Below are positions 9,672 through 18,573 of a stretch of 64,000 nt of DNA, in pieces. The position numbers and the translations under genes were made by a program. Under the pieces are notes generated by a model. The model made no database searches. It was not told the origin of the DNA and saw nothing but the letters and a program-made list of their open reading frames with translations. How positions within the stretch are numbered: the stretch's first letter is position 1; each line of letters begins with the position of its first letter. The DNA is from Chloroflexi bacterium HGW-Chloroflexi-4 (GTDB taxonomy: Bacteria > Chloroflexota > Anaerolineae > Anaerolineales > Anaerolineaceae): contig PHBW01000008.1 in the NCBI GenBank assembly GCA_002840715.1, positions 120,274 to 184,273 on the forward strand, given 5' to 3'.

Positions 9672-10592
9672 ATGAGTAACGAAAGCAAGTTTATTTGGAT
9701 GGACGGGGAACTGATCGAATTTGAGAAGGCGACAGTGCCTTTTTTGACCAGTGCACTGCATTACGGCTCAGCGGTTTTTGAAGGCATCCGCTGCTATAAA
9801 ACGGATAAAGGTCCCGCAGTATTTCGACTCAAAGAACACATGGAACGTCTGGTTGATTCAGCTATGGTATTAGGATTCCAAACTCTTCCCTATACCGCTG
9901 AAGAGCTGGGAGATGCTGTCAAGAAAACAATTCGAGCTAACGGTTTTGAAGACTGCTATATTCGTCCATTAATCTACAGTGGTGGCCCAGTGCTCAGTCT
10001 CAATCTTGATGCCACACAGGCCAAGGTCGGCATTGCCGTTTGGGATATGGGCGCCTACCTGGGCAATGATGCACTTGAAAACGGCATTCGTGCACATATT
10101 TCTTCTTTCACGCGTCATCACCCGAACGTCTCCATGACCAAGGCCAAAGTCTCTGGCAACTATGCGAACAGCCTCTTGGCAAAAACTGAATCCATCCGTC
10201 TTGGGTTTGATGAAGCCATTTTGCTCGATCCGCAGGGCTACGTGGCTGAATGCTCCGGTGAGAACCTCTTTATTGTGCGCGGCGGCACCATCTACACCTC
10301 CCACACTGCCGCCATTTTGGAAGGCATCACCCGGGATTCTCTGCTCACCATCTGCAGCGACCTCGGTTATACCCTGAAGGAACAGCCCATTTCACGCGAT
10401 CAGCTTTATATTGCCGATGAACTGTTCGTCTGCGGCACTGCAGCCGAGTGCATCGCCATCCGCGAAGTGGATTTCAGGGTCATCGGCAGCGGCAAAGCCG
10501 GCCCTATCACCCAGAATATCCAGGCTGCCTTCCATGAAACCCTGCGGGGTAAAGGCAAGCACTCTCCCGAATGGTGCGCATACGTCAACTAA
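9672..10592 (+). CDS. ilvE: Branched-chain amino acid aminotransferase
   Basis: PLP enzyme of fold type IV that transaminates the branched-chain oxo acids as the last step of valine, leucine and isoleucine synthesis. The 306 residues carry the SALHYGSAVFEGIRCY opening, the PLP lysine Lys159 in TKAKVSGNY, and the C-terminal phosphate-binding block around LEGITRDSLLTI and ELFVCGTAAE. A GGAGGGAACACA ribosome site precedes the ATG. It ends 30 bases before the promoter of the aromatic operon and probably closes the branched-chain operon, although no strong terminator is visible directly after it. Confidence 0.95.
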   Translation: MSNESKFIWMDGELIEFEKATVPFLTSALHYGSAVFEGIRCYKTDKGPAVFRLKEHMERLVDSAMVLGFQTLPYTAEELGDAVKKTIRANGFEDCYIRPLIYSGGPVLSLNLDATQAKVGIAVWDMGAYLGNDALENGIRAHISSFTRHHPNVSMTKAKVSGNYANSLLAKTESIRLGFDEAILLDPQGYVAECSGENLFIVRGGTIYTSHTAAILEGITRDSLLTICSDLGYTLKEQPISRDQLYIADELFVCGTAAECIAIREVDFRVIGSGKAGPITQNIQAAFHETLRGKGKHSPEWCAYVN

Positions 10593-10621
10593 TTATTAAG
10601 GAAATTTTCATTTTTTGCAGG

Positions 10622-10650
10622 TTGACAAATGCAACAAATATGGCTATGAT
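10622..10650 (+). promoter_or_regulatory. Sigma-70-type promoter of the aromatic operon
   Basis: A perfect TTGACA (10622-10627) and TATGAT (10645-10650) are separated by 17 bases, the ideal spacing. A transcript would start near 10657, leaving only about 16 bases before the leader-peptide ATG. This is the best promoter match in the window. Confidence 0.85.
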
Positions 10651-10672
10651 ACTTAGAAATATAAAGGAAAAC

Positions 10673-10756
10673 ATGAACAAATCATCTTTCAACTTTTATT
10701 TTAGCTTCGTCTATTTTTATGGCTTTGGGAATCCAAAGACCTCTGACGCCGCTTAA
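10673..10756 (+). CDS. Phe/Tyr-rich leader peptide of the aromatic operon attenuator
   Basis: A 27-residue reading frame with an AAAGGAAA ribosome site 4-5 bases upstream. Between residues 6 and 18 it has six phenylalanine and three tyrosine codons (Phe 6, 8, 10, 12, 15, 18; Tyr 9, 14, 16) out of thirteen. It lies between a strong promoter and a strong terminator, directly before aroF, the first enzyme of aromatic amino acid synthesis. This is the architecture of ribosome-mediated attenuation as known for pheA and tyrosine/phenylalanine operons of Proteobacteria: scarce charged Phe/Tyr-tRNA stalls the ribosome and prevents termination. Trp is absent from the peptide, so control should follow Phe and Tyr. 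The peptide itself probably has no other function. Confidence 0.85.
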   Translation: MNKSSFNFYFSFVYFYGFGNPKTSDAA

Positions 10757-10803
10757 GTAATTTTGGAAGGAAAAGGAATAAAAACAAAGAGCGAGGTCAA
10801 AGG
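10723..10803 (+). promoter_or_regulatory. Pause and antiterminator segments of the Phe/Tyr attenuator
   Basis: Two mutually exclusive pairings can be drawn. CTTTGG (10723-10728) pairs with CCAAAG (10733-10738), a hairpin overlapping the end of the control codons. Alternatively CC (10733-10734) and GACCTC (10738-10743) pair with GAGGTC (10793-10798) and GG (10802-10803), across a symmetric AAA/AAA internal loop, which uses up the left arm of the terminator. A ribosome stalled at the Phe/Tyr codons would mask the first hairpin and favour the second pairing. The base pairing is seen; the regulatory switch is inferred. Confidence 0.65.
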
Positions 10804-10820
10804 CCTCGCTCTTTTTATTT
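10786..10820 (+). terminator. Intrinsic terminator (attenuator) before aroF
   Basis: AAAGAGCGAGG (10786-10796) pairs perfectly with CCTCGCTCTTT (10804-10814), followed by a T-rich tract to 10820. It sits between the leader peptide stop (10756) and the aroF start (10841), so it must be conditional for the operon to be expressed. Confidence 0.88.
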
Positions 10821-10840
10821 TCAAAAGGGAGTTACCCGCT

Positions 10841-11893
10841 ATGATGATTATTATGAGTACTGAAGCAACAGAAGTTCAAATTGATGAAGTTTTGGCCAAG
10901 ATTGACACCCTTGGGTTCACCCCTCACACCTCCCGCGGCGCTGAACGAACCGTAATCGGTGTGGTGGGCAACAATCCGATCAATGCTCGAGACACTTTCA
11001 TGGTCATGGAGGGTGTGGACCGCATCGTGCCCATCTCACGTCCTTACAAATTAGCCTCCCGTGAATTCATCGCAGAAAACTCCTCCTTCGCTCTTGACGG
11101 TGTTCAAATGGGCGGAGATGGCGTGGTGTTGATCGCCGGCCCCTGCGCTGTTGAGGATCGCAACCAGATCCTTGAAACCGCCCTTGCCTGCCAGGAAGCA
11201 GGCGCACATGCACTGCGCGGCGGGGCTTTCAAACCACGTACCTCGCCCTATGCTTTTCAGGGTTTGGGTGAAAAAGCGCTTGAGATGATGGCTGAGGTGC
11301 GCGAAATAACCGGCATGCCGATTGTTACCGAAGCCATGTCACCCGAGCAAGTACCTTTGATCGCAAAATATGCTGATGTGATCCAAATTGGTGCACGCAA
11401 CATGCAAAACTACAGTCTGCTCAATGCCGCCGGACAAAGCCAAACCCCGGTACTACTCAAACGCGGCATGTCTGCCACAATTGAAGAATTGCTCATGGCC
11501 GCGGAATACATCCTCTCACACGGCAACCGCAAGGTCATACTTTGCGAACGCGGCATCCGCACTTATGAGACCTCCACCCGTAACACAACCGATATCAACG
11601 CCATACCTGTGCTAAAAAACCTCACCCACTTACCTGTCATCCTTGATCCCAGCCACAGCACCGGTCAATGGCAGTATGTCACCGCCGTTGCTCGCGCCGG
11701 AGTGGCTGCCGGTGCAGACGGTTTGATTATTGAGGTTCACCCCAACCCCGAAAAAGCCATGTCTGATGGCGGACAATCTCTCAAGCCTGAAAAGTTCGCA
11801 ACCCTGGTTCGCCAGATTCGCGGTATAGCCGAAGCTGTCGGACGTTATGTTCCACCCAGCAAAGTACCTCAGAAACCTCAAGGGCAGGCTTAA
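10841..11893 (+). CDS. aroF: 3-deoxy-7-phosphoheptulonate (DAHP) synthase
   Basis: Condenses phosphoenolpyruvate and erythrose 4-phosphate, the first step to all aromatic amino acids. About the first 75 residues form a small ferredoxin-like regulatory domain of the Thermotoga/Bacillus type, which in that family binds Phe or Tyr; the TIM barrel follows, with [41 protein letters not shown] and DPSHSTG blocks of the KDO8P-synthase-like (TIGR01361-type) class. I start at ATG 10841, after AAAAGGGA; a TTG at 10763 would read through the terminator hairpin and is rejected. Length is 350 residues. It is controlled by the upstream attenuator and probably also by feedback through the N-terminal domain. 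The symbol follows common usage for this class. Confidence 0.94.
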   Translation: MMIIMSTEATEVQIDEVLAKIDTLGFTPHTSRGAERTVIGVVGNNPINARDTFMVMEGVDRIVPISRPYKLASREFIAENSSFALDGVQMGGDGVVLIAGPCAVEDRNQILETALACQEAGAHALRGGAFKPRTSPYAFQGLGEKALEMMAEVREITGMPIVTEAMSPEQVPLIAKYADVIQIGARNMQNYSLLNAAGQSQTPVLLKRGMSATIEELLMAAEYILSHGNRKVILCERGIRTYETSTRNTTDINAIPVLKNLTHLPVILDPSHSTGQWQYVTAVARAGVAAGADGLIIEVHPNPEKAMSDGGQSLKPEKFATLVRQIRGIAEAVGRYVPPSKVPQKPQGQA

Positions 11894-11894
11894 C

Positions 11895-12263
11895 ATGGCG
11901 GTCCGTGGAATTCGCGGTGCAACTACCTGCCAAGCGGACGCAGCCAGCATTCTGGCTGCCACGACTGAACTGCTTTCTGCAATCTTGAAAGCCAATCCTT
12001 GTTTGGTGACTGCTGACATTGCCAGCGCCTGGTTCACAGTCACAAGCGACCTGCAATTAATTCATCCCGCCAAAGCAGCGCGTGAAATGGGCTGGAAAGA
12101 TGTTCCGCTCATGTGCTCCAGAGAAATAGACGTGCCTGGCAGTCTGCCTCGATGTGTTCGCGTTTTAATCCATTGGAATACTGATTTGCCGCAGTCTTCA
12201 GTCAAACATGTTTACCTGCATGAAGCGGCCACCTTACGTCCGGATCTCAGCCATGCAGACTAA
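11895..12263 (+). CDS. aroH: Chorismate mutase, AroH class
   Basis: Converts chorismate to prephenate, the branch point to Phe and Tyr. The 122-residue, monofunctional protein matches the trimeric Bacillus subtilis AroH fold: RGIRGATT at residues 4-11 with Arg7, Glu77 in REIDVPG, Arg89 in CVRVL and Tyr107 in HVYLHEA, which correspond to the known active-site residues. The ATG lies 1 base after the aroF stop; the longer frame starting inside aroF is not needed. It is followed by tyrA with an 11-base overlap. Confidence 0.93.
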   Translation: MAVRGIRGATTCQADAASILAATTELLSAILKANPCLVTADIASAWFTVTSDLQLIHPAKAAREMGWKDVPLMCSREIDVPGSLPRCVRVLIHWNTDLPQSSVKHVYLHEAATLRPDLSHAD

Positions 12264-13164
12264 TCAAGCCATCCCTGATTCTGAACCCTCCTGGGAACCT
12301 GAATCTCTCACGTCAGCGACAGTAGCCATTTGGGGCATCGGTTTGATGGGCGGATCTTTAGCCATGGCTTTGCGAGGAAAAACCGCTGCGCTACTGGGCA
12401 TTGATCCAGATGAACAGGTTTGCCGGCAATGCAAAGAAAAGCGACTTTTTGACCGCGTCAGCACCAACCCTGCAGAATTATTACCTCTCGCGAATTTCAT
12501 CATTCTATGTGCCCCCTTGGGGTCGATCCCCGCGCTGATCAAACAAATTCCACTGTATCATCCTGGCCGGTCTGTTGTGATGGATATTGGATCAACCAAA
12601 AATAACATTCTGCCGATTATGGAGGAATTGCCCGAGAGATTCATCCCCATAGGCGGACATCCCATGAGCGGGAAGGAAGTCAGTTCGTTTTCAAACGCGG
12701 ATGCTGATCTCTACAAGGGTTGTAGTTTTGCCCTGCTGCCGCTCTCACGCACCACACGGCCTGCCTTGAATTTGGCAATTCAGTTGGTTAAAGCAGTTGG
12801 TGCCCATCCTGTTTGGATGGATCCGTCCGAACACGACCGCTGGGCTTCTGCCATCAGTGCGCTGCCTTATTTGGTCGCCAATTGTCTTTCGGGAGTGACC
12901 CCGCTTGAAGCCGCACCGCTCGTCGGTCCAGGTTATAAAAGCACCACCCGCCTTGCTGCAGAAAACATCGAAATGATGCACTACATTCTCGGAAACAACC
13001 GTGAAAACGTGATCGCGGATTTAAAGAATTTTCAAGCCCGGCTTGAATTAATTAAAAAAGCACTCGAAAAGGATGATTTTGATGCGCTCACCAACCTCTT
13101 TGAGGAAGGTGCGTCTCGACGCATTTCCATAATGAACTCATTTGAACAAGGAGGGAAATCATGA
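12253..13164 (+). CDS. tyrA: Prephenate dehydrogenase
   Basis: NAD(P)-dependent oxidative decarboxylation of prephenate to 4-hydroxyphenylpyruvate on the way to tyrosine. The Rossmann motif [10 protein letters not shown] lies at about residues 29-38 after a short extension, and the family blocks [10 protein letters not shown] and GGHPMSGKE follow. The 303 residues hold only the dehydrogenase; chorismate mutase is supplied by the separate aroH. I prefer ATG 12253, which overlaps the aroH stop by 11 bases. The stop overlaps the aroA start as ATGA. No ACT domain is visible at the C-terminus. Confidence 0.93.
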   Translation: MQTNQAIPDSEPSWEPESLTSATVAIWGIGLMGGSLAMALRGKTAALLGIDPDEQVCRQCKEKRLFDRVSTNPAELLPLANFIILCAPLGSIPALIKQIPLYHPGRSVVMDIGSTKNNILPIMEELPERFIPIGGHPMSGKEVSSFSNADADLYKGCSFALLPLSRTTRPALNLAIQLVKAVGAHPVWMDPSEHDRWASAISALPYLVANCLSGVTPLEAAPLVGPGYKSTTRLAAENIEMMHYILGNNRENVIADLKNFQARLELIKKALEKDDFDALTNLFEEGASRRISIMNSFEQGGKS

Positions 13165-14504
13165 ATCTGATTTCAAAATCCGCAAATCCACTCATCGGAT
13201 CGGTATCTAACGAACTACCCGGCGATAAATCCATCTCACATCGTGCTGCTCTTTTTGCTGCATTCGCGGAGGGGTCTAGCCGCATCGAGCATTTTCAAGT
13301 TTCAGGCGTCACCCGTCCGATGCTGCAGGCACTAACCTCCTTTGGTATCCAATGGTCGCTTGAAGGAGAAACCCTAACCGTTGAAGGACGTGGTATCAGC
13401 GCCTGGAAAAACCCAACTTTTCCGATTGACTGCGGCAACTCGGCCACCACCTTACGCTTGCTGGCCGGCGCCATTGCCGGAGCCGGCGTCACTGCCACCC
13501 TGGATGGCAGCTACGGCCTGCGCCGCCGCCCTATGGACCGCATCGTAGATCCCCTGAGAAAAATGGGCGCGGTCATCAAAACTACCCCCGGTGGCATTGC
13601 CCCCCTGACCATTCAAGAACGGGCAGAAGGTCAAAAGCTTAAGCCGTTAACTTACGATCTACCGGTTGCCAGTGCTCAGGTGAAATCTTGCCTGCTTTTA
13701 GCCGCACTGGGTGCGAAGGGTACCACCGTGCTCAATGAACCCGGCCCCTCCCGCGACCACACAGAACGCATGCTTTCTAGCATGGGTGTAACCGTTAAGT
13801 CTTATGAGGTTGAAGCACACAACACCCTGCGCTACATGGTGGAACTTACCCCACCGAACCCTTTGGTTTTATCGCCGTTAAATATGTCCCTGCCTGCAGA
13901 TCCATCGGCGGCGGCATTTTTGATCGTGGCTGCCTTGATCGTCCCCGGTTCAACACTGACCCTTAAGGGGGTTTGTCTCAACCCCACCCGAACCGGCCTG
14001 CTGGATGCTCTGCAAGCGATGGAAGCAGATATAACCCTTTCAAACCAACATGATGCCGGCGGCGATCTTGTGGGCGACATCAAGGTGAACGCTTCTGAAC
14101 TACAAGGAACAGAAATTAACGGTTCCTTGGTGGTTCGCATGATTGATGAATTTCCTGTTTTTGCCATTGCCGCGGCAGTTGCGCATGGCAGCACTGTGGT
14201 GCATGATGCAAAAGAATTGCGGCTTAAAGAATCAGACCGGATTGCCATGCTGGCGGCTGAATTGCGTATTTTGGGTGTCGAGATCGAAGAACATTCTGAC
14301 GGTTTCACCATCCTTGGTGGAAATCTTCAGGGGGGGATCGTGGAATCTCATGGCGACCACCGCCTTGCCATGTCGCTGGCTGTGGCTGGTCTGGCAGCGG
14401 AATCACCCGTCACCGTTCAACATGCAGAATGCACCTCCGAATCCTTCCCGGCATTTGCAGCCCTGCTGCAAAAATTGGGAGCCTCCATCACGACTGAAAG
14501 GTAA
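13161..14504 (+). CDS. aroA: 3-phosphoshikimate 1-carboxyvinyltransferase (EPSP synthase)
   Basis: Transfers the enolpyruvyl group of PEP to shikimate 3-phosphate. The 447 residues contain the substrate-binding PGDKSISHRAALFAA near the N-terminus, DCGNSATTLRLLAGAIAGAG around residues 92-111, DPSAAAFLIVAALIVPG near 245, and the late LKESDRIAMLAAELRILG block. Together they outline the two-domain inverted barrel of the family. The gene overlaps tyrA by 4 bases and is followed by aroE after 5 bases. Confidence 0.96.
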   Translation: MNLISKSANPLIGSVSNELPGDKSISHRAALFAAFAEGSSRIEHFQVSGVTRPMLQALTSFGIQWSLEGETLTVEGRGISAWKNPTFPIDCGNSATTLRLLAGAIAGAGVTATLDGSYGLRRRPMDRIVDPLRKMGAVIKTTPGGIAPLTIQERAEGQKLKPLTYDLPVASAQVKSCLLLAALGAKGTTVLNEPGPSRDHTERMLSSMGVTVKSYEVEAHNTLRYMVELTPPNPLVLSPLNMSLPADPSAAAFLIVAALIVPGSTLTLKGVCLNPTRTGLLDALQAMEADITLSNQHDAGGDLVGDIKVNASELQGTEINGSLVVRMIDEFPVFAIAAAVAHGSTVVHDAKELRLKESDRIAMLAAELRILGVEIEEHSDGFTILGGNLQGGIVESHGDHRLAMSLAVAGLAAESPVTVQHAECTSESFPAFAALLQKLGASITTER

Positions 14505-14509
14505 ACGCC

Positions 14510-15364
14510 ATGACTGAACCTTTATCATTCGGTCTTATCGGATATCCACTCGGACACAGCTTGTCTCCTGAACTGCATCAGACTGCGCTTGCTGAAGCTG
14601 GCCTAATCGGTATATACGAGCTCTACCCGGTTGCTCCTTTACCTGATGGAAAGGAGCAACTTGAGTCTCTCCTAAACCGTTTACGCTCAGGTGAATTACA
14701 TGGATTGAATGTTACCATTCCACACAAGCAGTCCGTTTTACCATTGCTGGATGAACTGACCCCCTCAGCAGCAATCATAGGCGCAGCCAACACGCTCTAC
14801 ATGAAATCGGACAAACTAGTTGGAGATAACACTGATGCTCCCGGTTTTTGGGCTGATCTTACTCACCTGCCCATTCAAAATGCCTCTTCTGCATTAATCC
14901 TGGGCGCTGGAGGAGCAGCCAGGGCTGTGGTCTATGCGCTGCTCACCCACGGATGGACAGTTCGCATCACTGACCTGCGCCAGGAACAAGTGGATAGCCT
15001 CTATACGCATTATTCAATACAGGAAATTGATTCCACCAAACTCGCGGTGATCCCGTTTACTCCGCAAGCCATCGAAAAAGCCGGCCTGGAGTCTGATCTG
15101 GTAGTGAACGCCACCCCAATGGGCATGCATCCTAATATCGAAAAATGTGCCTGGCCAGACGCTATCGCCCTACCCGGGCAAGCCTGTATTTATGACCTGG
15201 TGTACAATCCAATGGAAACCAGATTATTAAACCACGCGGCTGCCACTGGTCTGCCCAACCGGAATGGACTAGGCATGCTGGTCGAACAGGCTGCCCTTGC
15301 TTTTGAAATTTGGACGGGGTTTTCTGCATCCCGTTTGCACATGTTGGAAGCCGTAAGACCATAA
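14510..15364 (+). CDS. aroE: Shikimate dehydrogenase
   Basis: NADPH-dependent reduction of 3-dehydroshikimate. The opening FGLIGYPLGHSLSPELHQ, the catalytic lysine in NVTIPHK (about residue 70) and the aspartate in GDNTDAPGFW are present, followed by the nucleotide loop GAGGAARAVVYAL near residues 129-141 and the C-terminal NGLGMLVEQAALAFEIWTG. Length, 284 residues, is typical. It lies within the unbroken aromatic operon between aroA and aroC. Confidence 0.95.
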   Translation: MTEPLSFGLIGYPLGHSLSPELHQTALAEAGLIGIYELYPVAPLPDGKEQLESLLNRLRSGELHGLNVTIPHKQSVLPLLDELTPSAAIIGAANTLYMKSDKLVGDNTDAPGFWADLTHLPIQNASSALILGAGGAARAVVYALLTHGWTVRITDLRQEQVDSLYTHYSIQEIDSTKLAVIPFTPQAIEKAGLESDLVVNATPMGMHPNIEKCAWPDAIALPGQACIYDLVYNPMETRLLNHAAATGLPNRNGLGMLVEQAALAFEIWTGFSASRLHMLEAVRP

Positions 15365-15383
15365 TCTCTGTAAGGAGCACCAA

Positions 15384-16568
15384 ATGACATTACGATTTCT
15401 AACTGCAGGTGAATCGCATGGACCAGCCTTGACTGTAATTCTTGAAGGCTTGCCTGCCGGTTTGCCGATCACCGAAGAGCTGATTAATCGCGAACTTGAA
15501 CGCCGTCAAATGGGTTTTGGCGCCGGCGGCCGCATGAAAATAGAGCACGACCATGCCCAAATTCTATCTGGAGTGATGGACGGGCTGACGACCGGCGCAC
15601 CGGTTGCATTGTACATTGAAAACTCGGATCATTCCCGCTGGAAAGGCAAAGCGGTCAATGCTTTCACCACCCCAAGACCAGGTCATGCCGACCTGACCGG
15701 AGCAGTCAAATTCGGGTTTGACGACCTGCGCCCGGCGTTGGAACGCGCCTCGGCACGTGAAACCGCCGCCCGTGTCGCCATGGGAGCTTTGTGCAAAGCC
15801 TTATTAGCTGAATTTGATATTCAGGTGGGCGGATATGTGAGCGCCATCGCAGAAATAACGGCTGATCTTGAAAACATTCCACTCGAAAAACGATCGTCAT
15901 TGGCCGAAGCCAATGATGTACGCTGCCCGGATGAAAAAGCTGCAGAAGCCATGCGGCTGCGCATCCGCAAGGTAATGGACGACCGCGACACTCTGGGAGG
16001 TATTGTTGAAGTGGCTGCCTTTGGACTACCAGTCGGGTTGGGCTCTTACGTCCAGTGGGATAAACGACTGGACGGCCGCCTGGCAGCCGCCATGTTAAGT
16101 ATCCCGGCCATTAAAGGCATCGAGATTGGTTCTGCTTTTGAAAATGCATCCCTGCCCGGCACACAGGTTCACGATGCCATCCTGCTGAAAGACGGCGAGA
16201 TTATACGCAAAACCAACCATGCCGGCGGTGTGGAAGGCGGGATCTCCAACGGACAACCATTGCTGCTGCGACTGGCGATGAAACCGATTGCCACCACACT
16301 TTCTCCACAGCGCACAGTGGACCTCAACACTGGGCATGAAACTGACACCGTTTACGAACGCTCCGATTTCTGCCCCGTGCCTCGCGCTGTGCCTGTGACT
16401 GAAGCCATGCTGGCCTTCGTGCTCGCTGACGCCCTGCTCGAAAAACTAGGCGGAGACTCTCTCTCAGAACAAAAACCGCGCTTCGCACATTTGCGTTATG
16501 CTTCGCTCAAAGACTTGCCGATGGCCGGTGGAAAGATCGTCTTCTGGCCTGATCAGGAGGCTTCATGA
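15384..16568 (+). CDS. aroC: Chorismate synthase
   Basis: Uses reduced FMN to convert EPSP to chorismate, the end of the common shikimate pathway. The 394 residues begin LRFLTAGESHGPALTVILEG, a diagnostic opening, and include RPGHADLTGAVKFG and RASARETAARVA, as well as the GGVEGGISNGQPLLLR signature. A ribosome site (AAGGAGCACCAA) precedes the ATG. The stop overlaps the next start as ATGA. Confidence 0.96.
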   Translation: MTLRFLTAGESHGPALTVILEGLPAGLPITEELINRELERRQMGFGAGGRMKIEHDHAQILSGVMDGLTTGAPVALYIENSDHSRWKGKAVNAFTTPRPGHADLTGAVKFGFDDLRPALERASARETAARVAMGALCKALLAEFDIQVGGYVSAIAEITADLENIPLEKRSSLAEANDVRCPDEKAAEAMRLRIRKVMDDRDTLGGIVEVAAFGLPVGLGSYVQWDKRLDGRLAAAMLSIPAIKGIEIGSAFENASLPGTQVHDAILLKDGEIIRKTNHAGGVEGGISNGQPLLLRLAMKPIATTLSPQRTVDLNTGHETDTVYERSDFCPVPRAVPVTEAMLAFVLADALLEKLGGDSLSEQKPRFAHLRYASLKDLPMAGGKIVFWPDQEAS

Positions 16569-18115
16569 GCATTTGTCTTTATGGGCCATCGGGCACCGGC
16601 AAAACCACCGTAGGCCGGTTACTGGCACAGCAGCTCAACATGACCTGGTTTGATCTGGATGTCGAGATCGAAAAAGAAGCCGGTCAATCCATCGAAACTA
16701 TGTTCCGCATTTTGGGCGAACCTGTCTTTCGTGAACTCGAAAGCGCCACCCTAGATCAACTGTTAAAAGCTGACCCGTCTTCAGTCATTTCTCTGGGCGG
16801 TGGAGCGCTGCTCAACAATCAAAACCGTCTACTGGCTGAAAGCTACGGACCGGTGGTTTTGCTATCTGCCTCCATTGACACCCTCGTTGCACGTTTAACT
16901 GCTGATACGGTTGTCCGACCTTTGGTTAAAGAGGATCCCCGTCAGCGGCTGACCGACCTGCTCGTGCGCCGCAGTGAACATTATGCCTCTATTGGCAAAC
17001 CGGTTGTTACCGACCATTTGACGCCCGAAGAGATTGTACATGAAATCCAGATACGCATTGGTAAGTTTCAAGTGCACGGCATGGATAAAACCTACGACAT
17101 TCTGGTGCAGCCTGGAATATTGAATCATCTGGGCAAATCCCTGAAGGAACGCGGCATCCACGGTCCGGCCGCCCTAGTCTGCGACCAAAACATAGAGCCT
17201 CTTTATGCAGACCGAGTCAAGGAATCACTCAGGTCTGCCGGTATTGAAGCAACAAAAATTGTCATCGCTGCCGGGGAAGAAAACAAGACCATCCAAACAG
17301 TATCCGTCATTTGGGAAGGATTTCTCTCTGCTGGTGTGGAACGCGGTAGCGTGGTCATCGCCCTGGGCGGAGGTGTGACCGGTGATTTGACCGGTTTTGC
17401 TGCTGCCACTTATTTACGCGGTGTGCCTTGGGTTAATGTCCCCACCAGCCTGCTTGCCATGGTAGATTCAAGCCTTGGCGGCAAGACAGGTGCTGATTTG
17501 CCACAGGGAAAGAATCTGATTGGGGCTTTTCATGCTCCGCTGCTGGTACTTTCAGACCCTGAAGTATTGAGCACTCTGCCACCTTCAGAGCTGCACAGCG
17601 GATTGGCCGAAACCATCAAACACGGCATCATAGCGGATCAAACCCTCTATGATCAATGCGCAGCCGGCTGGCCTCAAAACATCAACGACATCACCGAACT
17701 GATCAGCCGCGCGATTGCGGTGAAGGTCGAAATCATCACCGCCGACCCTTATGAAAAAGGTCTGCGCCAGTCACTCAACCTCGGACACACCATCGGACAC
17801 GGCGTTGAGAAAGCTTCAAATTATCAACTTTCACACGGCGAATGCGTGGCCATTGGCATGATTGCTGAAGCTCGTCTGGCAGAATCCATCAATATTGCAG
17901 ATTCAGGTCTGTCTGAGAAACTGGCTGAAGATTTCACAAAAATAGGTCTGCCTACAAAAATCCCGGCTGAACTGGATCGGCACGAAATCATTAACGCCAC
18001 GCTGCTGGATAAAAAACGCAGCGGTAAGCAAATCCATTTCGCTTTGCCCCAACGTATTGGCAAGGTTCAAATCGGTCTGGTTGTCGAAGACTGGCAAAAT
18101 CGCATTATTTGGTAA
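16565..18115 (+). CDS. aroKB: Bifunctional shikimate kinase / 3-dehydroquinate synthase (AroK-AroB fusion)
   Basis: One uninterrupted 516-residue frame joins two shikimate enzymes. Residues 1-165 are shikimate kinase: P-loop GPSGTGKTT at 7-15, the shikimate-binding FDLDVEIEK region near 29-37, and SLGGGALL near 76-83. Residues from about 173 to 516 are 3-dehydroquinate synthase: GGGVTGDLTGFAAATYLRG, PTSLLAMVDSSLGGKTG, the metal-binding GLAETIKHGI, and LNLGHTIGHGVE. The two enzymes work at different steps (step 2 and step 5), so the fusion probably serves co-expression more than channelling. A fused kinase-synthase is known in Thermotoga; here both halves look intact. The end is followed by a strong AAGGAGG site for aroQ. 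Confidence 0.95.
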   Translation: MSICLYGPSGTGKTTVGRLLAQQLNMTWFDLDVEIEKEAGQSIETMFRILGEPVFRELESATLDQLLKADPSSVISLGGGALLNNQNRLLAESYGPVVLLSASIDTLVARLTADTVVRPLVKEDPRQRLTDLLVRRSEHYASIGKPVVTDHLTPEEIVHEIQIRIGKFQVHGMDKTYDILVQPGILNHLGKSLKERGIHGPAALVCDQNIEPLYADRVKESLRSAGIEATKIVIAAGEENKTIQTVSVIWEGFLSAGVERGSVVIALGGGVTGDLTGFAAATYLRGVPWVNVPTSLLAMVDSSLGGKTGADLPQGKNLIGAFHAPLLVLSDPEVLSTLPPSELHSGLAETIKHGIIADQTLYDQCAAGWPQNINDITELISRAIAVKVEIITADPYEKGLRQSLNLGHTIGHGVEKASNYQLSHGECVAIGMIAEARLAESINIADSGLSEKLAEDFTKIGLPTKIPAELDRHEIINATLLDKKRSGKQIHFALPQRIGKVQIGLVVEDWQNRIIW

Positions 18116-18129
18116 GGAGGAATAAATTC

Positions 18130-18573
18130 ATGAAATCCATATTGATTCTTAACGGCCCCAATTTGAATTTTCTCGGTAGGCGCGACCCTGCGCATTATGG
18201 CACCCAAACGCTTGATGAGATTAATCAGCATTTATCTGACCTCTCAAAACCACTTGATATTGAATTACACTTTGTACAATCAAACCACGAAGGGGAGCTC
18301 ATCGACACGCTGCAAGATGCTGTCAAGTGGGCAAATGGTGTGATCTTCAATCCTGGTGCATACAGCCATACCTCCATTGCATTGCGCGACGCTATTGCCT
18401 CAATCGGCCTGCCGGTGATTGAAGTACATCTTTCCAATATTTATGCGCGCGAAGAATTCAGACATCACTCCATGATCTCACCGGTTTGCGCCGGTACAAT
18501 CGCCGGTCTGGGATGGCGCTCTTACACATCTGCCCTGACGGCTTTGAAAGGAATCCTCGATGACCAACTTTAA
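18130..18573 (+). CDS. aroQ: 3-dehydroquinate dehydratase, type II
   Basis: Dehydrates 3-dehydroquinate to 3-dehydroshikimate; the type II enzyme is a dodecamer with a flavodoxin-like fold. The 147 residues begin MKSILILNGPNLNFLG and include GRRDPAHYG (with the catalytic Tyr), FNPGAYSHTS and EVHLSNIYAREEFRHHS, all diagnostic. ATG 18130 follows AAGGAGGAATAAATTC; a TTG at 18109 inside aroB is rejected. The last 14 bases overlap pheA. Confidence 0.96.
   Translation: MKSILILNGPNLNFLGRRDPAHYGTQTLDEINQHLSDLSKPLDIELHFVQSNHEGELIDTLQDAVKWANGVIFNPGAYSHTSIALRDAIASIGLPVIEVHLSNIYAREEFRHHSMISPVCAGTIAGLGWRSYTSALTALKGILDDQL

Noticed and set aside
10763..10840. Upstream TTG start adding 26 residues to DAHP synthase
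   Set aside because: The extension is encoded by the terminator hairpin itself and does not fit the family N-terminus.
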